Origin: Adiantum capillus-veneris
Lineage: Eukaryota > Streptophyta > Polypodiopsida > Polypodiales > Pteridaceae
Assembly (NCBI GenBank): GCA_014529385.2
Contig: CM043953.1
Location: 113,399,549-113,463,548 of the forward strand
DNA length: 64,000 nucleotides
Direction: 5' to 3'
The translations under genes were made by a program, and so were the position numbers. A model generated the notes under the pieces. That model was given only the letters and a program-made list of their open reading frames with translations, searched no databases and was not told where the DNA came from. Positions 37,314-49,878 of this stretch are shown piece by piece; within the stretch, counting starts at the first letter, position 1, and each line of letters starts with the position of its first letter.

Positions 37314-37658
37314 TCAGGACTTGGTAGAGACTTGTACAATGAGTGTCGTGGGGTAGCTTGAAACCGCAGCTGAGATGGAGGCAAGGATGATGGGGCAATT
37401 GAGGAGGCCCAGCATGCCCAACGGGATATTGTTGCACACACACGGCATCGATGCCGATTTGATGACCTGACAACATTCACTCGCCAACGCCGGCCTTGGT
37501 GGTGCCGCCCCCATCACGTAATTGACACACTTCATTCTTAGGCCCTTCAAGGCGGTCAAGCACAACGCTGCCCCCTGAACCACCTCCGCTCCCTGCAGGG
37601 CCCCACAACATGCCATGAGCACAAGGATAGAAGCTATCCCCACTTTCAAGCTCGCCAT
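37314..37658 (-). CDS. Lipid-transfer-protein-like cysteine-rich secreted protein, C-terminus apparently frameshifted
   Basis: ATG at 37658, stop at 37314, 114 codons. An N-terminal hydrophobic signal peptide (MASLKVGIASILVLMACCGA) precedes a plant LTP/2S-albumin-type cysteine pattern: C33, C44, C62-C63, C73-x-C75 (MPCVC), with conserved PLGMLG after it. The eight-cysteine motif needs two more cysteines. In this frame the tail reads SAAVSSYPTTLIVQVSTKS without them. One base over, the same DNA reads LSCGFKLPHDTHC, giving both missing cysteines at suitable spacing (about 21 residues after CVC, then 9). A one-base loss near 37365-37375 is the simplest explanation; an unspliced intron is an alternative. 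The family carries lipids in the cell wall. GC-rich coding, unlike the surrounding repeats. (GA)n lies upstream in the probable 5' UTR. Confidence 0.72.
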   Translation of the reverse strand: MASLKVGIASILVLMACCGALQGAEVVQGAALCLTALKGLRMKCVNYVMGAAPPRPALASECCQVIKSASMPCVCNNIPLGMLGLLNCPIILASISAAVSSYPTTLIVQVSTKS

Positions 37659-37733
37659 GTCTGCTTCACTTCACCATGAAGTTTGCTTGATCTGCACCGC
37701 ACCCTGATTGCGCTTAGATCTGGAGGCGATGAT

Positions 37734-37734
37734 C

Positions 37735-37808
<74 letters not shown>
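37734..37808. repeat. (CT)n array upstream of the lipid-transfer-like gene
   Basis: About 75 bp of CT with one TTT interruption. On the gene's strand it is a (GA)n starting about 75 bp before the ATG, so it probably lies in the 5' UTR or core promoter, and it forms one arm of the inverted repeat at 37734-38083. Confidence 0.95.
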
Positions 37809-38088
<280 letters not shown>

Positions 38089-38118
38089 TGGCAGGTGTTA
38101 AAATACCCACTATTGGAA

Positions 38119-38166
38119 GCTACGAGAGAATCTGGTGTCTGATCCAACCACCTCACTCGTGAAGAC

Positions 38167-38210
<44 letters not shown>

Positions 38211-38312
38211 ACGAGCTACGAGAGAATCTGGTGTCTGATCTAACCACCTCACCCGTGAACACGAGCTACGAGAGAATCTCGTGCCTGACCCAACCACCTA
38301 ACCCGTGAAGAC
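38119..38312. repeat. Three copies of a 50-bp unit with an embedded (CT)n
   Basis: The phrase AGCTACGAGAGAATCTGGTG, followed by TCTGATCCAACCACCTCACT and CGTGAAGAC, occurs at about 38119, 38213 and 38263. The first and second copies are separated by (CT)n at 38168-38209; the second and third are adjacent. A further (CT)n follows at 38313-38338, then ACCAAAACCCTAA, similar to the inverted-repeat arm at 37809. Confidence 0.88.
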
Positions 38313-38338
38313 GTCTCTCTCTCTCTCTCTCTCTCTCT

Positions 38339-39696
<1,358 letters not shown>

Positions 39697-39761
39697 GCAT
39701 GGTAGTGGCATCAAACCCTCCAATTTTTGGTAGCGAGAGAGAGGTTTCTCAAATCACCTAT

Positions 39762-39765
<4 letters not shown>

Positions 39766-39824
<59 letters not shown>
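39766..39824. repeat. (GA)n at the LINE 3' side
   Basis: 59 bp of GA; on the LINE strand a (CT)n that takes the place of a poly(A) tail. Confidence 0.95.
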
Positions 39825-39830
<6 letters not shown>

Positions 39831-39877
39831 TATCATCCTCAGAGGTCAAATATGACCTATGGGACCAAATGAACATG

Positions 39878-40102
39878 TCACTTGGTGTGAGTGGAGGTCA
39901 TAAGTAATTCTCGATGCTCAAAAATGGCTGAAATGAGAGCCGCAATAGAGAGTCCACGTCGTGGTTGGAAGAGGAAGGTATGTAGGGAGAGCTCACGCCT
40001 GAATATATGGGGAAAAGAGGACCTAATGTGGTCAAAAGCTGAGCACTCAAGTAGAGTGTGGTACTCACTCTCTCGCACTTGGCGAGGGCATAAGGTGCAA
40101 AG
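39878..40102 (-). pseudogene. LINE C-terminal zinc-finger region
   Basis: After a TGA at 40103-40105 the same frame continues LCTLCPRQVRESEYHTLLEC, a C-x2-C...H-x4-C pattern found at the end of many LINE ORF2 proteins, then SAFDHIRSSFPHIFRRELSL. It ends at 39878. Confidence 0.7.
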
Positions 40103-41299
40103 TCAATGAGACTCCTCGCCACTGCCCCAACGTCCTGTTTCGTAGCGTAGTGAATGGGAGCTAAGACGAATGGAGGCAATGGTGCAGATTGCACTCAATG
40201 GGATGGGCTCAAGGATGTAGGGATGGGTTTGGTTACCGCGTTTGGAGAAGAAGAGAGATTTGTAGTTTGGGGCAATGTGTGTGGTGTAATGGCTGAAGCG
40301 AGAACCTCCAGATTTATCCCAAGCCATGATACATTGGCGTTGTAAGAATGCCTCATTAACTTGGGATTCGATCGACGCATCCTTGACCAAGTGACATGCA
40401 TCCCATCTTCCAAACCATTTCTTGATGTCAAGCATCCACCCCGAACTTAGTACTTTGCTCTTGTATGTCTTTTGGACCTTTTGACTTGCTTCATATGCGA
40501 TTCTAGGAAGTCGATACAAAGGGCTACGTTGTGTCTTAAGCATGTACTCCACAACCCTTTGCATGCCCAAGACCTCAATGGGAAGTGATCCGGACTCAAG
40601 AAGTAAGAGCATGTAGGGTGTTTGTGTCTTGACTTGGAGAAAGTTGGTGAGAAAACACTTTTGGACATTCTTAAACTCTTTCCAAGTAGACTTCTCGATG
40701 CTATTACTCCACACCTCCACTCCATAAAGAAGCACCGGTGTCACCAATGTGTCAAAGAGGTACTTTTTGAGAGCCCAACACTTGATCTCTCCAGCATTGC
40801 TCATATTCTCAAATGCATAATAAGGCCTCTTTCTGGCTTCCAAACGACACATTGCGCAATTCTTCCATCTATGATTGGATGGAACCTCAAGGCCAAGGTA
40901 CTTGAAGCTATCTACCTCTTCAAGTTGCTCATTGTTGTATACAATGCATGGATTTTCATCATTGAGGGTCTTTACAAGCATAACCTTGGTTTTGGACCCA
41001 TTCACGATTAGGCCGCTATGTAAGCAAAAGCGTTCCAAGACACTCATAAGCTTTTGTGCATCTTCTAAGGTTTGTGCCAAGAGCACTACATCATCGGCAT
41101 AAAGCAAAAGCATGATCACCTCATTTCCGATCTTAACCTTTTCTATGTCTTCTTGTTGCATAAAATCAAGAACCATGCATTCCAATTCATCAATGAGTAG
41201 CCCAAAGAGGGTTGGGGAAAGTGGGCATCCTTGTTTGACACCAATGGTGCTTGCAATTTTTTTTGAAATTCCATCTCCCATACGTAGTCGACATATCAC
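40103..41299 (-). pseudogene. LINE reverse transcriptase, palm to C-terminal domain
   Basis: 398 open codons. GVKQGCPLSPTLFGLLIDEL and LLLYADDVVLLAQTLEDAQK (catalytic YADD, about 41090-41101) are standard non-LTR RT motifs. NGSKTKVMLVK and FKYLGLEVPSNHRWK follow, then a C-terminal region with LLYGVEVWSNSIEKSTWKEF. RT copies the element RNA at a nicked target. This is the longest intact RT frame of the window after Copia-1. A TAA at 41303-41305 separates it from the upstream part in the same frame and a TGA from the downstream part. Confidence 0.88.
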
Positions 41300-41302
41300 T
41301 TT

Positions 41303-41935
41303 TTAGTAGATGCGAAAGACTAAATGCATAAATTCTCTCGGCACTTGAAGGCTTTGCATTCGTCTCCAAAGATTTCCTCGCGGTACCATGTCAAAAGCTT
41401 TCTTGAAATCCACAAAGCAACAATACAACTTTTTTCCTTTCAATTGAGGCGCTTCCATAGAAATTCGAAGAGTGACAAGGTGATCAATAGTGCTATGATG
41501 ATTTCGAAAACCTGCTTGGCCTAGCGCACGTTTGTTGTTCTTTTCAGCCCATTCACTTATCTTCATCTCCATGATACATCCAAATAACTTTGCCATCAAA
41601 GAACCAACCATTATAGTGAGATAGTTGTTCACATTGTTTACATCTCCTCCTTTGTGCAAAGGTTTGATCCAATTTTCACTCCAATCATGAGGCATGCCAT
41701 GCTGAAGTGCAAGGTTAAACATATTGCATATCCAATATTGTGTTTTCTTGCTTGTCCATTTAATCATTTCAACCTTGACACCTTGAAGGTCCCCTGTCTT
41801 GCGGGTAGCAAGTTTCTCAAGCGCGCAACATACATCTTCAATGGTAAAGAAAGGAGGCATAAATGGAAGGGAGCTACAACACTCCATTTTATCAACATTG
41901 GGTTGCTCATAGAGGTTCTTGCAATGCATATACAT
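41303..41935 (-). pseudogene. LINE reverse transcriptase, fingers
   Basis: Open from just inside the (CT)n to a TAA at 41303. Contains FFTIEDVCCALEKLATRKTG, WIKPLHKGGDVNNVNNYLTI, QAGFRNHHSTIDHLVTLRIS and CCFVDFKKAFDMVPRGNLWR (RT motif A, FKKAFD). N-terminal endonuclease sequence is absent, so the copy is 5'-truncated. Confidence 0.85.
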
Positions 41936-41936
41936 A

Positions 41937-41939
<3 letters not shown>

Positions 41940-42000
<61 letters not shown>
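41940..42000. repeat. (GA)n at the LINE 5' side
   Basis: 61 bp of GA directly upstream of the LINE RT on its strand. Confidence 0.95.
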
Positions 42001-42002
<2 letters not shown>

Positions 42003-42119
42003 CATGGTAGCGACATCAAACCTCCAAAAACTAAAAAAAAACCCAAAAAACTCATAAAAAATATTTTGTGGCTGCAATATTGATAGAATGCCAAATGAGG
42101 TGCTCTTAATAGCAAAGCT

Positions 42120-43657
42120 CAATGTTTGTGAGAAAGTAGCTTGATTTTTTGTTTTCTCGATAATGTTCGCTTGCCGTTTGGTAAGACTCGTCGCATCGGA
42201 TTCATCGCCTTCAAAGTATTGTCCCAACTTGTTAACATGTATTTCAACAACAGAGTTCTCATCTAGGTTGGGTTGTGGATCTAAGTGTTCCTCCTCTATT
42301 GGCACTTCCCTTGCTCCATGCATTTGTGCAAATTGTGATAGCCTCGACTTTCAGTTCTCCATTGAGAAAAGCTTGAAGAGCTAAGAATAGCTCGAGGTCT
42401 CCATATAGTTTGGACATGATGTTGGCTCTAACTTTTGAAGCCATGAAATCCATAAATTTGGCAATATTTAACGGCAACTGTTGGGCTTCAGTCCCTTGAT
42501 GTGGGGAAGATGCAATCTCCATTTCTTTGATAGGGTAAGGTAATCCCTCTGTAAACATTCTCTTCAACAAGAAGGGAGTACGCCCACTTTCCCATGACTT
42601 TAAGTCACTTTCTTCTTGGATGACACTTGGTATGGCTAGTGGTCTATGGACTTTGTGAGTCTGCTTTTGTGTAGGGAACACTGTGTTTGTAATCTGGTTC
42701 TGCATAGGTGCTGGCTCTAGATCCCTTTGGGTCTCTTCTACCAAACCCTTTAATTGCTTGACTCGCTCGATCTCCTCTGTAGGGTTTGGATAAGTTCATA
42801 TCTTCTTATTGGGTCCTGGCCATTGTGACTCATGACAATCTTTCTTGTTTTTTTTCTTTTCTAGTGGTCGTTTTAGTCTCCATGGTCTCACCTGAATTAG
42901 AATCCTCTTCAGCATTGTTCAAATATACGGGATAGTCACCAGTCCCTATGTTGGTCTTTGAACTGGGGTTTGACTTTGCTGCTTTTTGCGATCTCTTCCT
43001 TCATGTTTTCTTCTTCTTCTGAGATTGGGCAATTGATGTTGTGTCTCTTTCTTCAAGAATATAATTTTGGTTTTGGAGCATTAATCGTGTGAGTACATTT
43101 ACTGCTACCACATGTGTACTTTGTGTTGGCTCCTCACTAACCTCAAATTAAATTCAATGGCGTGATCTTTGGCGCATTAGGATTATTAGGACATTGGGAA
43201 ATCAAATGATCTATGCCACATCAATTGCACATGAGTACCGGCATTGTAATGTGCTTGATTGATTTAGTGTGGCATTCTTTTGTAGCCTAATAGGAGACTC
43301 GGCTACACGATGTGGACCCCCACACTTGTAGCATTGAAGAGGTGCTCTCTTGGCAGTGTAATTGATATTTTGGGCTCTTGCCGCAAGAGCAGCTACTTGA
43401 TAGACATGTTTGACTTGTCCCCAATAGTCCTCCATGTAATATTGTGGACTTTCTTTGAGCACATCAATCCCATAGGCAACATTAGGGTCTATGTCTTCCT
43501 CACAGCCTTCCAATAGATGACTCACAACCCACTTGATTCACATAAGTGATTCTCAAATGTGGTGGTTGCGGTCCTAGCACTGGAGATGGTAAGGGTATTG
43601 TTTGAAAAACATTTTGGGCCCTAGGGACCATGTGTTGTGACGTTTGTTCAAGAGGTG
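42120..43657 (-). pseudogene. G3 gag, C-terminal half with two zinc knuckles
   Basis: Minus strand, downstream of Copia-4. Reading joins 49408 to 43657 as VPALMLA-PPLEQTSQHMVP, then passes via a frameshift to LLEGCEEDIDPNVAYGIDVL. A first knuckle CYKCGGPHRVAESP (last Cys lost) lies near 43300. A second, CN-stop-CGIDHLISQCP, lies near 43200. Further frames (42744-42259: IQEESDLKSWESGRTPFLLK; MDFMASKVRANIMSKLYGDL) are the gag-protease spacer. G2 has the same two-knuckle arrangement (CYSCGSTDHWEHHC and CDGCGVNHILLDC). Confidence 0.7.
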
Positions 43658-43662
43658 GGGCC

Positions 43663-43902
43663 TATAGAGTGCGCAGGTGATGGAGAAGGTAGGAAAGAAG
43701 ACTACACACACACACCAACACACATCGACACACACACACATACACACACAATCGTTACCTTGCAGCAGCAGCCATTCAACGTACTGCTCTCACTCTTCTT
43801 CTCTTTGAACTATTATCCAAAGTATATTTACAACATAGTATAGTCAGTGTCTGGTCGCCCATAGCACAATGGACATATTCTTTAACATCATATTCTTTAA
43901 CA
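43663..43902 (-). repeat. Copia-4 left LTR (3' LTR)
   Basis: 240 bp. On the plus strand it starts TATAGAGTGCGCAGG where the other LTR has TGTAGAGTGCACAGG, so the terminal TG has mutated to TA. Contains an (AC)-rich run that differs in length from the right LTR. Confidence 0.93.
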
Positions 43903-43914
43903 CTCCCCCTCAAG
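43903..43914 (-). promoter_or_regulatory. Copia-4 polypurine tract
   Basis: Minus strand TTGAGGGGGAG adjoins the 3' LTR start (TGTTAAAG). Confidence 0.85.
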
Positions 43915-45369
43915 CTCAGAGTGAGTTTGCATATGATGGATTCCCAATGCTTCACCAAAGTAGCAAAACTTATCCTTTCCAAGAGCTTTTGTAAATATAT
44001 CCGCAACTTGATCATTTGTCTTCACATACACCAAATCAATCTCATCTGCCAAAACTTTTTCTCTAATGAAGTGATAATGTACTTCAATGTGTTTGGTGCG
44101 AGCATGGTAAACTGGATTCTTTGCCAACATGATGCTGCTAATATTGTCACAATATATAATGACACTGTCAAGATAATCAAAACCAAAGTCTACCATAAGT
44201 ACTCTCAACCATGACTCTTCACATGCTGCCAAAGCTGCTCCACGATATTCAGCTTGTGTACTTGGTAATACTACAGTTGATTGCTTCTTGCTTCTCCGAC
44301 TTATCATACCATTGCCAATGGAAAATGCATAACCACTTGTAGATCTTCTATCCATAAAATCTCTTGCCCAATCTGCATCTGTGTAACCATAAAGACAAGG
44401 CTTCCCATTCTTTTCATAAAACATTCCATAACTGACAATGGCTTTCACATATCTCATAATCCGTATCACTGCATCAAGATGACTTTTACATGGCTTTTGC
44501 ATGAATTGACTCACAACACCCACTGCATAACTCAAATCTGGCCTTGTTATTGTCAAGTAAATAAGACTTCCAACCATCTTGCGATACATAGTGACATCTT
44601 CAATGTAATTTCCATCATCAATCAACTTCACATTTTGATCAAGAGGTGTATCAACCGGTTTTCACGCTGTCATTCCATACTTCTCAAGAATATCCAACGT
44701 GTATTGTCTTTGTATCATCCAAATTCCTGATAAAGTGTTGACACTTTCAATTCCCAAGAAATATCTCAACTCACCAAGGTCCTTCATGTTGAATTCTCTC
44801 AACAAACTCTTCTTGACATGCAAAATTTGCTCATCATGACTTCCAGTGAGAATATAGTCATCAACATAGATAACAATAACGACGATCTCTCCATCAACAT
44901 GCTTCCAAAAAAATGAGTGATCAGCAGTAGATTGTTTAAATCCAATCTTCTTCAACAATCTGGTTATCTTTTCACACCAAGCTCTAGATGCTTGCTTCAA
45001 ACCATACAATGCTTTCTTCAACTTACACACATAATATGGAAACTCTGGATGTTGATAACCCTCTGGCTGTATCATATAAACTTATTCTTCCAAGTCACCA
45101 TTCAAGAATGCATTATCGACATCCATTTTTCGTAACTTCCAACCGAACATACTTGCCATTGCTATCACCAATTTGACTGTTGTCATCTTTGCAACTGGAA
45201 TAAATGTCTCATCATAATCAAGACCTTTTGTTTGTGCATAACCTTTAGCAACAAGCCTCGCTTTGTATCTTTCCACACTACCATCTGACTTGCACTTTGA
45301 CTTTGTATAACCATTTTGAACCAATTGCTTTCTTTCCACTTGGCAAACGAACCAAATCCCAAGTGTCAT
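43915..45369 (-). pseudogene. Copia-4 reverse transcriptase and RNase H
   Basis: RT starts ERYKARLVAKGYAQTKGLDY, then KMDVDNAFLNGDLEE and a TAA (about 45079), then MIQPEGYQHPEFPYYVCKLK, GLKQASRAWCEK and VIYVDDYILTGSHDE (intact YVDD). A TGA after KYGMTA precedes KPVDTPLDQNVKLIDDG. RNase H (44631-43897) keeps its Asp (YTDADWARDFMDRRSTSGYA), Glu (PSTQAEYRGAALAACEES) and Asp (IYCDNISSIMLAKNPVYHAR) residues. Ends FCYFGEALGIHHMQTHSELE just before the polypurine tract. Two nonsense changes inactivate it. Confidence 0.9.
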
Positions 45370-45372
45370 TCT

Positions 45373-48186
45373 TCACAAGAGCATCCATCTCATCATCCAT
45401 AGCTGACTCCATTCCGATTTTCCAATTGCCTTTTGAAAACATGTAGGCTCTTTATGTTGCACACGTGAAACTATGTATGCATAATGTGTACGCATGTAAC
45501 CGCTGTATGTCAATCTATCAACTGGATAACGCACCCTCTCTGATCTTCTCAACTGTGGTGCACTCTTCTCTTCAACTCTTGCATATGGGGGTACATATTT
45601 CTCAATATGCTTACTGCCAGGTGTCCTCAAATGTGGTAAACCATGCTCTTCATCGAGGCTTTCATCTCCAGAACTCTCCTCAACCACTTTCTTCTTGCCT
45701 TTCTCGTCTTGCTTCTTATCTCGCAAACGACCACTCCATGGGTTGACACTTCCTGTACTCTCCTCTGCCATATGTGGTCCTGAAATAGTCCTTGTTGATG
45801 GTCCTGGGTTATCAACAACATGACGCACATTCTCTTGCTCTTCATACTCATCTTCTATCATCGCTGGCTTTGGTTTATACCATGGTTCATGCTCACAAAA
45901 TCTGACATCTCTACTGACATAAACTTGTCTTGTCGTAGGATCATAACACTTGTAACCTTTCTTTTCAACTGGGTAGCCCAAGAATATACACTTCACTGCC
46001 TTTGGCTCCATCTTCTTTCTTGCTTCATTTTGCACATGAACATAACAAACACATCCAAAAACTTTCATATAAGAAACTGTTGGCTTGATCCCATAAAGTC
46101 TCTCATAAGGTGAAATTTCATGAATGGAAGCTGTTGGTGTTTGATTCATAATGTGTACTGCTGTATGAACTGCTTCAGCCCAATATGTTAATGGCATATT
46201 CATCTCATTCATCATGGCTCTTGCAATCTCTGCTATGACTCTATTCTTTCTCTCAGCAACTCCATTTTGTTGTGGTGTGTATCTGCAAGTAATCTGTCTT
46301 CTTATGCCTTGTTCACATAAGTCATCATCAAAACTGTGTGACATGTACTCTCCCCCTCCATCTGTACGTAGGCATTTAATTTGACAACCATTCTCTTTCT
46401 CAACCATAACTTTGAACTCCAAGAATACCTCAAATGCCTCTGACTTTGCTTTTAGAAAGTAAACCCATGTCATTCTGCTGTAATCATCCGTGAATGTGAT
46501 AAAATATCGACAACCATTCGGCGTAGCATGATCACAAGGTCCCCAAATATCTGAATGAACAATTTCCAAAGGACTTTGGCTAATTCTCCCCCTCTTTGGA
46601 AATGGTAAACGAGATTGCTTTCCAAATTGACAAGCTTCACAAACATGATCAAAATTCAATCTGCCAAACTTTGGTAATCCGCGTACAATTTGATTTGATT
46701 GCATATGCTTTAGTCTTCTAAAATTGACATGACCAATCCTCTTATGCCATAACTTTGCCCAATTATCTTGAGTGACTGATTTGTTTGCATACATACCGCT
46801 GTGTAAACATGGATCTCCAATTTTCAATGAGAACAAGCGACCTTTCTTTCTTCCACATGCCAATATCTTGCCTGGTCTGCCTTTGTAAAACTCCTCTATG
46901 AAGCAACCATAACGATTAAAACGGACTTGCAACCCTTGATCTGTCATCTGTCCAACTGATGCTAAATTCTTTGTGATTGAAGGCACATATAGAACATCTA
47001 CCAATGTGTTGTATGTCCCGTCTTTTTCTAGCAATGGAACTGAACCAACATCTGTAGTCCAATGCATAGTATCATCACCTGTAGTGACAAACTCATCCTC
47101 TTCTAACCTCTCTTTTCTATCAAACCATTCACCACCATGATATGTCATATGATTTTTGGCACCACTATCTAAATACCAATCATCTGTATGATGTGGCTCC
47201 ACCATTCTTCCAACAACATGCTCCATAGGAAATAAATGTCCACTTGATCTATTGTCATATATATTTTGATCAGGAGAATTGTATCCAGAAAATTTTCCTC
47301 CATGTTTGCCATAACCTCGGCCTTTTTCACCACGATCACGATTTTGATTTAGCCTTGTGTAACATTCTCTTTCAAAGTGACCATAAATGCCACATCTGTT
47401 ACAATATCCATCTCTTTGAGGATGTACAAATCGTCCACCTCCTCGTCCACGAGGTCGGGCTCTCCCCCTGCCTCTTTGGCTATAATCATTGTAACTTTGA
47501 ATTTGTTGGTTTTGCCATTGACCTCTTCTAGCATTGTTTCCACGACCATAGTTTCCTCTTCCACCTCTATTGTTTCCACGACCTCTAGAGTAAAAAACCT
47601 GATATCTGGAATTGTTATTTGATGTAGAAGGACCTGACTTGCCTAACTTCACCTCTTCTTGCAAACAAAGGTTTACTAAATCTTCACAATCAGGCATGTG
47701 TCCTCGAACAGATGTAGATGTATCCAATGAATTGTATTCCGGTCCCAAACCATTCAATGTCACTGAAACTAAGTCATCATTTGGAACTTCAACATTAATG
47801 CTCGCAAGATCTTCCTGTATTTGCTTTATCTCTGTCACATAATCTGATATGGATCTATTTCCTCGCCATACACAATGTAACCTTTGCTTCAAGTGAACTT
47901 TTCGTGGTTCTGTATTGGAGCTGTTCATTCTGTCTAGTATCTCCCATGCTTCCTTTGGAGATTGAGCCTTCTTCACATGTGGTATAAAGAAGTCACTAAT
48001 GCATAGTGAAATCCAATGCATCACTTTCCTTGAATTCTTGATCCACTTCTTATAAGCTTCTACTCTTGCTTGCCATGTTTTATGTGCTTCAACATTCTCT
48101 CTGTTTGGTTCCAAACCAACCTCGGGACACTCTTGTCCACCTGTAATGTAATCCCATAAACTTTTGCCCATGATAAAGTTCTCCAT
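45373..48186 (-). pseudogene. Copia-4 gag, protease and integrase
   Basis: 937 open codons. Gag N-terminus (SLWDYITGGQECPEVGLEPN; WEILDRMNSSNTEPRKVHLK) is followed by an Arg-Gly-rich stretch at residues 200-250, CCHC knuckle C262-C265-H270-C275, protease DSGA with its catalytic Asp at residue 340, integrase HHCC (LWHKRIGHVN ... CEACQFGKQ) and D546, D609, E645 with 35 residues between the last two. The linker to RT continues in another frame (KIGMESAMDDEMDALVKNDT, DLVRLPSGKKAIGSKW at 45300-45415), so one frameshift lies near 45410 and a return shift near 45305. The initiating Met may lie a few codons upstream. Confidence 0.92.
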
Positions 48187-49156
48187 CCTGTAAGACCATA
48201 TGTTGTAGTTCTCTTTGGTCAGTTTCTCTCCAACGATCTATGTGACTTGAGTTGAACTTTCTGCCATCTTCACTCTCTCAATTTCTTCCAAAGGATTTTG
48301 ATAAAATTTCGGCAGAGTTTCGTTTGTATTTGGACAATATCTCAAGTGACAATCTCAACCAAAGTGCTCATAAACACTGATAGAAAATCTCTCATTGCCA
48401 AGGGAAAATCCACTGACTCACTTTGCCACAGACTGACTCAATATTATGCATAAATACTCTAAAACAATATCCACATGGACCTGTATGCAAATGCAATCCA
48501 TACGCTGTTCTGTACCACACATCCATACATCCATCTTCTTCCCATAGTCGTAAACGAAATATGAGGTCTTTCGTATGGCCAGTCGAGGGTTCGCTCCAGT
48601 ACCTAATCCACCTTGCCGGGGTACCAAAGCTCCCAAGGCAAGGCTTCAAAAAACCTCACTCGACCCTCACAAAGGCTGCAGTTTTCCAAAATACATTAAC
48701 CGCATATCCATACATAACCACAAAGTACTCAATCTGACAATATAACCGCCTGAACTTCTTCCCACAACCTTTCTTACATAGGCGGCTGTCCATAACGGAC
48801 CCACAACAACCAAACATAATCTTTGATAACACAATATCATGATGCAAAAGCTCTATGTCACTCTCCAAAACCTGTGTAAATGCTGAATTCTTCACTTGTA
48901 ACCTGTAAATCTACTGCCGAGTGCAAAACTGGAAATCTCCTATGCTTGTGTGAGCTGGCTGTTTGCTGCAGAAAATTGTAGATTTTGGCAAATCTGAGTA
49001 TGCCAATGAGTCCAAAATGCCCAAAAACATAAAGATAGACTCCTGGATCACTGTATTCCGAGTTCGGGTGAGGGAGTTATGACCAAAAAACCTCTCTTTT
49101 TGGCTGTTTTCTAGAGCTGCGGAAATCTGTGTATTGACTGTAGCTCCTTAAACTGA
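48187..49156 (-). other. Copia-4 leader
   Basis: Minus-strand leader of about 970 bp between PBS and gag. Small frames exist but none with a domain. Confidence 0.7.
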
Positions 49157-49168
49157 GCTCTGATACGA
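49157..49168 (-). promoter_or_regulatory. Copia-4 primer-binding site (variant)
   Basis: Minus strand TCGTATCAGAGC; the initiator tRNA-Met complement is TGGTATCAGAGC, so position 2 is changed. Confidence 0.8.
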
Positions 49169-49171
49169 CTT

Positions 49172-49402
49172 TGTAGAGTGCACAGGTGATGGAGAAGGTA
49201 GGAAAGAAGACTACGCACACACACCAACACACATCGAGACACACATACACACAATCGTTACCCTGCAGCAGCCATTCAACGTGCTGCTCTCACTCTTCTT
49301 CTCTTTGAACTATTATCCAAAGTATATTTACAACATAGTATAATCAGTGTCCAACCGCCCATAGCACAATAGACATATTCTTTAACATCATATTCTTTAA
49401 CA
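49172..49402 (-). repeat. Copia-4 right LTR (5' LTR)
   Basis: 231 bp, plus-strand ends TGTAGAGTGCACAGG and TTCTTTAACA; followed by GGGCC. Confidence 0.93.
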
Positions 49403-49407
49403 GGGCC

Positions 49408-49872
49408 AACATCAATGCAGGCACTCGAGGTGTGTCCGTCCATGCTAGGGTTGGTCTATTGGCCATCACGCGTTTAAATACTATGCAATCCTTTGATTGA
49501 TGACCATATCTTCCACAGGCATTGCAATTCCCATTAAATTTTACTTTAAAAAAAGGGCATTCACTGGTACTATGCGGACCATAGAAAATTGAGAACCATT
49601 GTTGCCCCCTTCTTGGATACATATGATTATTTGTGGAGCACAATTGTCTGTAGGACTCTCTTGAATGGCCTTGGTGAGATATGCTAAAGTCATCTTAGAT
49701 ATCTTTGGATCTTTAGCAATAGGCTTTATGGTCATTGGCTCATGCCCCGATGCTTGCGAACTAGTAGATTTAGGCTCAACAGACACTCTGTTTGGCGGAC
49801 GAAGCGGCGAAGCTACGGTTTCCTGAGAAAGAGTCACATTTTTCAGGGAATCTACATTTTTGCGGAAATCTC
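49408..49872 (-). pseudogene. G3 gag, upstream part
   Basis: Minus strand, two frames. FRKNVDSLKNVTLSQETVAS and KDPKISKMTLAYLTKAIQES run from about 49872; a shifted frame contains WFSIFYGPHSTSECPFFKVK and a CCHC-type knuckle CNACGRYGHQSKDC. It ends at the Copia-4 target site. To the right it abuts the G2 LTR, so the G3 5' end is either beyond G2 or lost. Confidence 0.65.
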
Positions 49873-49878
49873 ATTCTT

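Larger units (their letters stand above)
39697..42030 (-). mobile_element. 5'-truncated LINE with flanking (GA)n arrays and near-identical direct repeats
   Basis: Minus-strand non-LTR RT and C-terminal CCHC region, no endonuclease and no poly(A). It is bounded by (GA)n at 39766-39824 (3' side) and 41940-42000 (5' side). Outside these lie direct repeats GCATGGTAGTGGCATCAAAC (39697) and GCATGGTAGCGACATCAAAC (42002), similar over about 28 bp, a candidate target-site duplication. The element lies between the two halves of G3. Confidence 0.7.
43663..49402 (-). mobile_element. Copia-4: full-length Ty1/copia element
   Basis: LTRs at 43663-43902 and 49172-49402, PBS and polypurine tract in place, five-base target duplication GGGCC (43658-43662 and 49403-49407). 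Removing it restores the G3 gag frame. The gag-pol frame is open from 48186 to 45373 and then broken by two frameshifts and two stops. Moderately old by LTR comparison (many differences, chiefly indels in the AC-rich part). Confidence 0.95.

Noticed and set aside
38119-38312. CRISPR-like array
   Set aside because: Only three 50-bp copies, spacers absent or microsatellite, and the DNA is plant nuclear.
45465-48000. Plus-strand ORFs opposite Copia-4 (for example 45465-45746, 45820-46113, 47244-47531)
   Set aside because: Antisense shadows of the long gag-pol frame; no domains.
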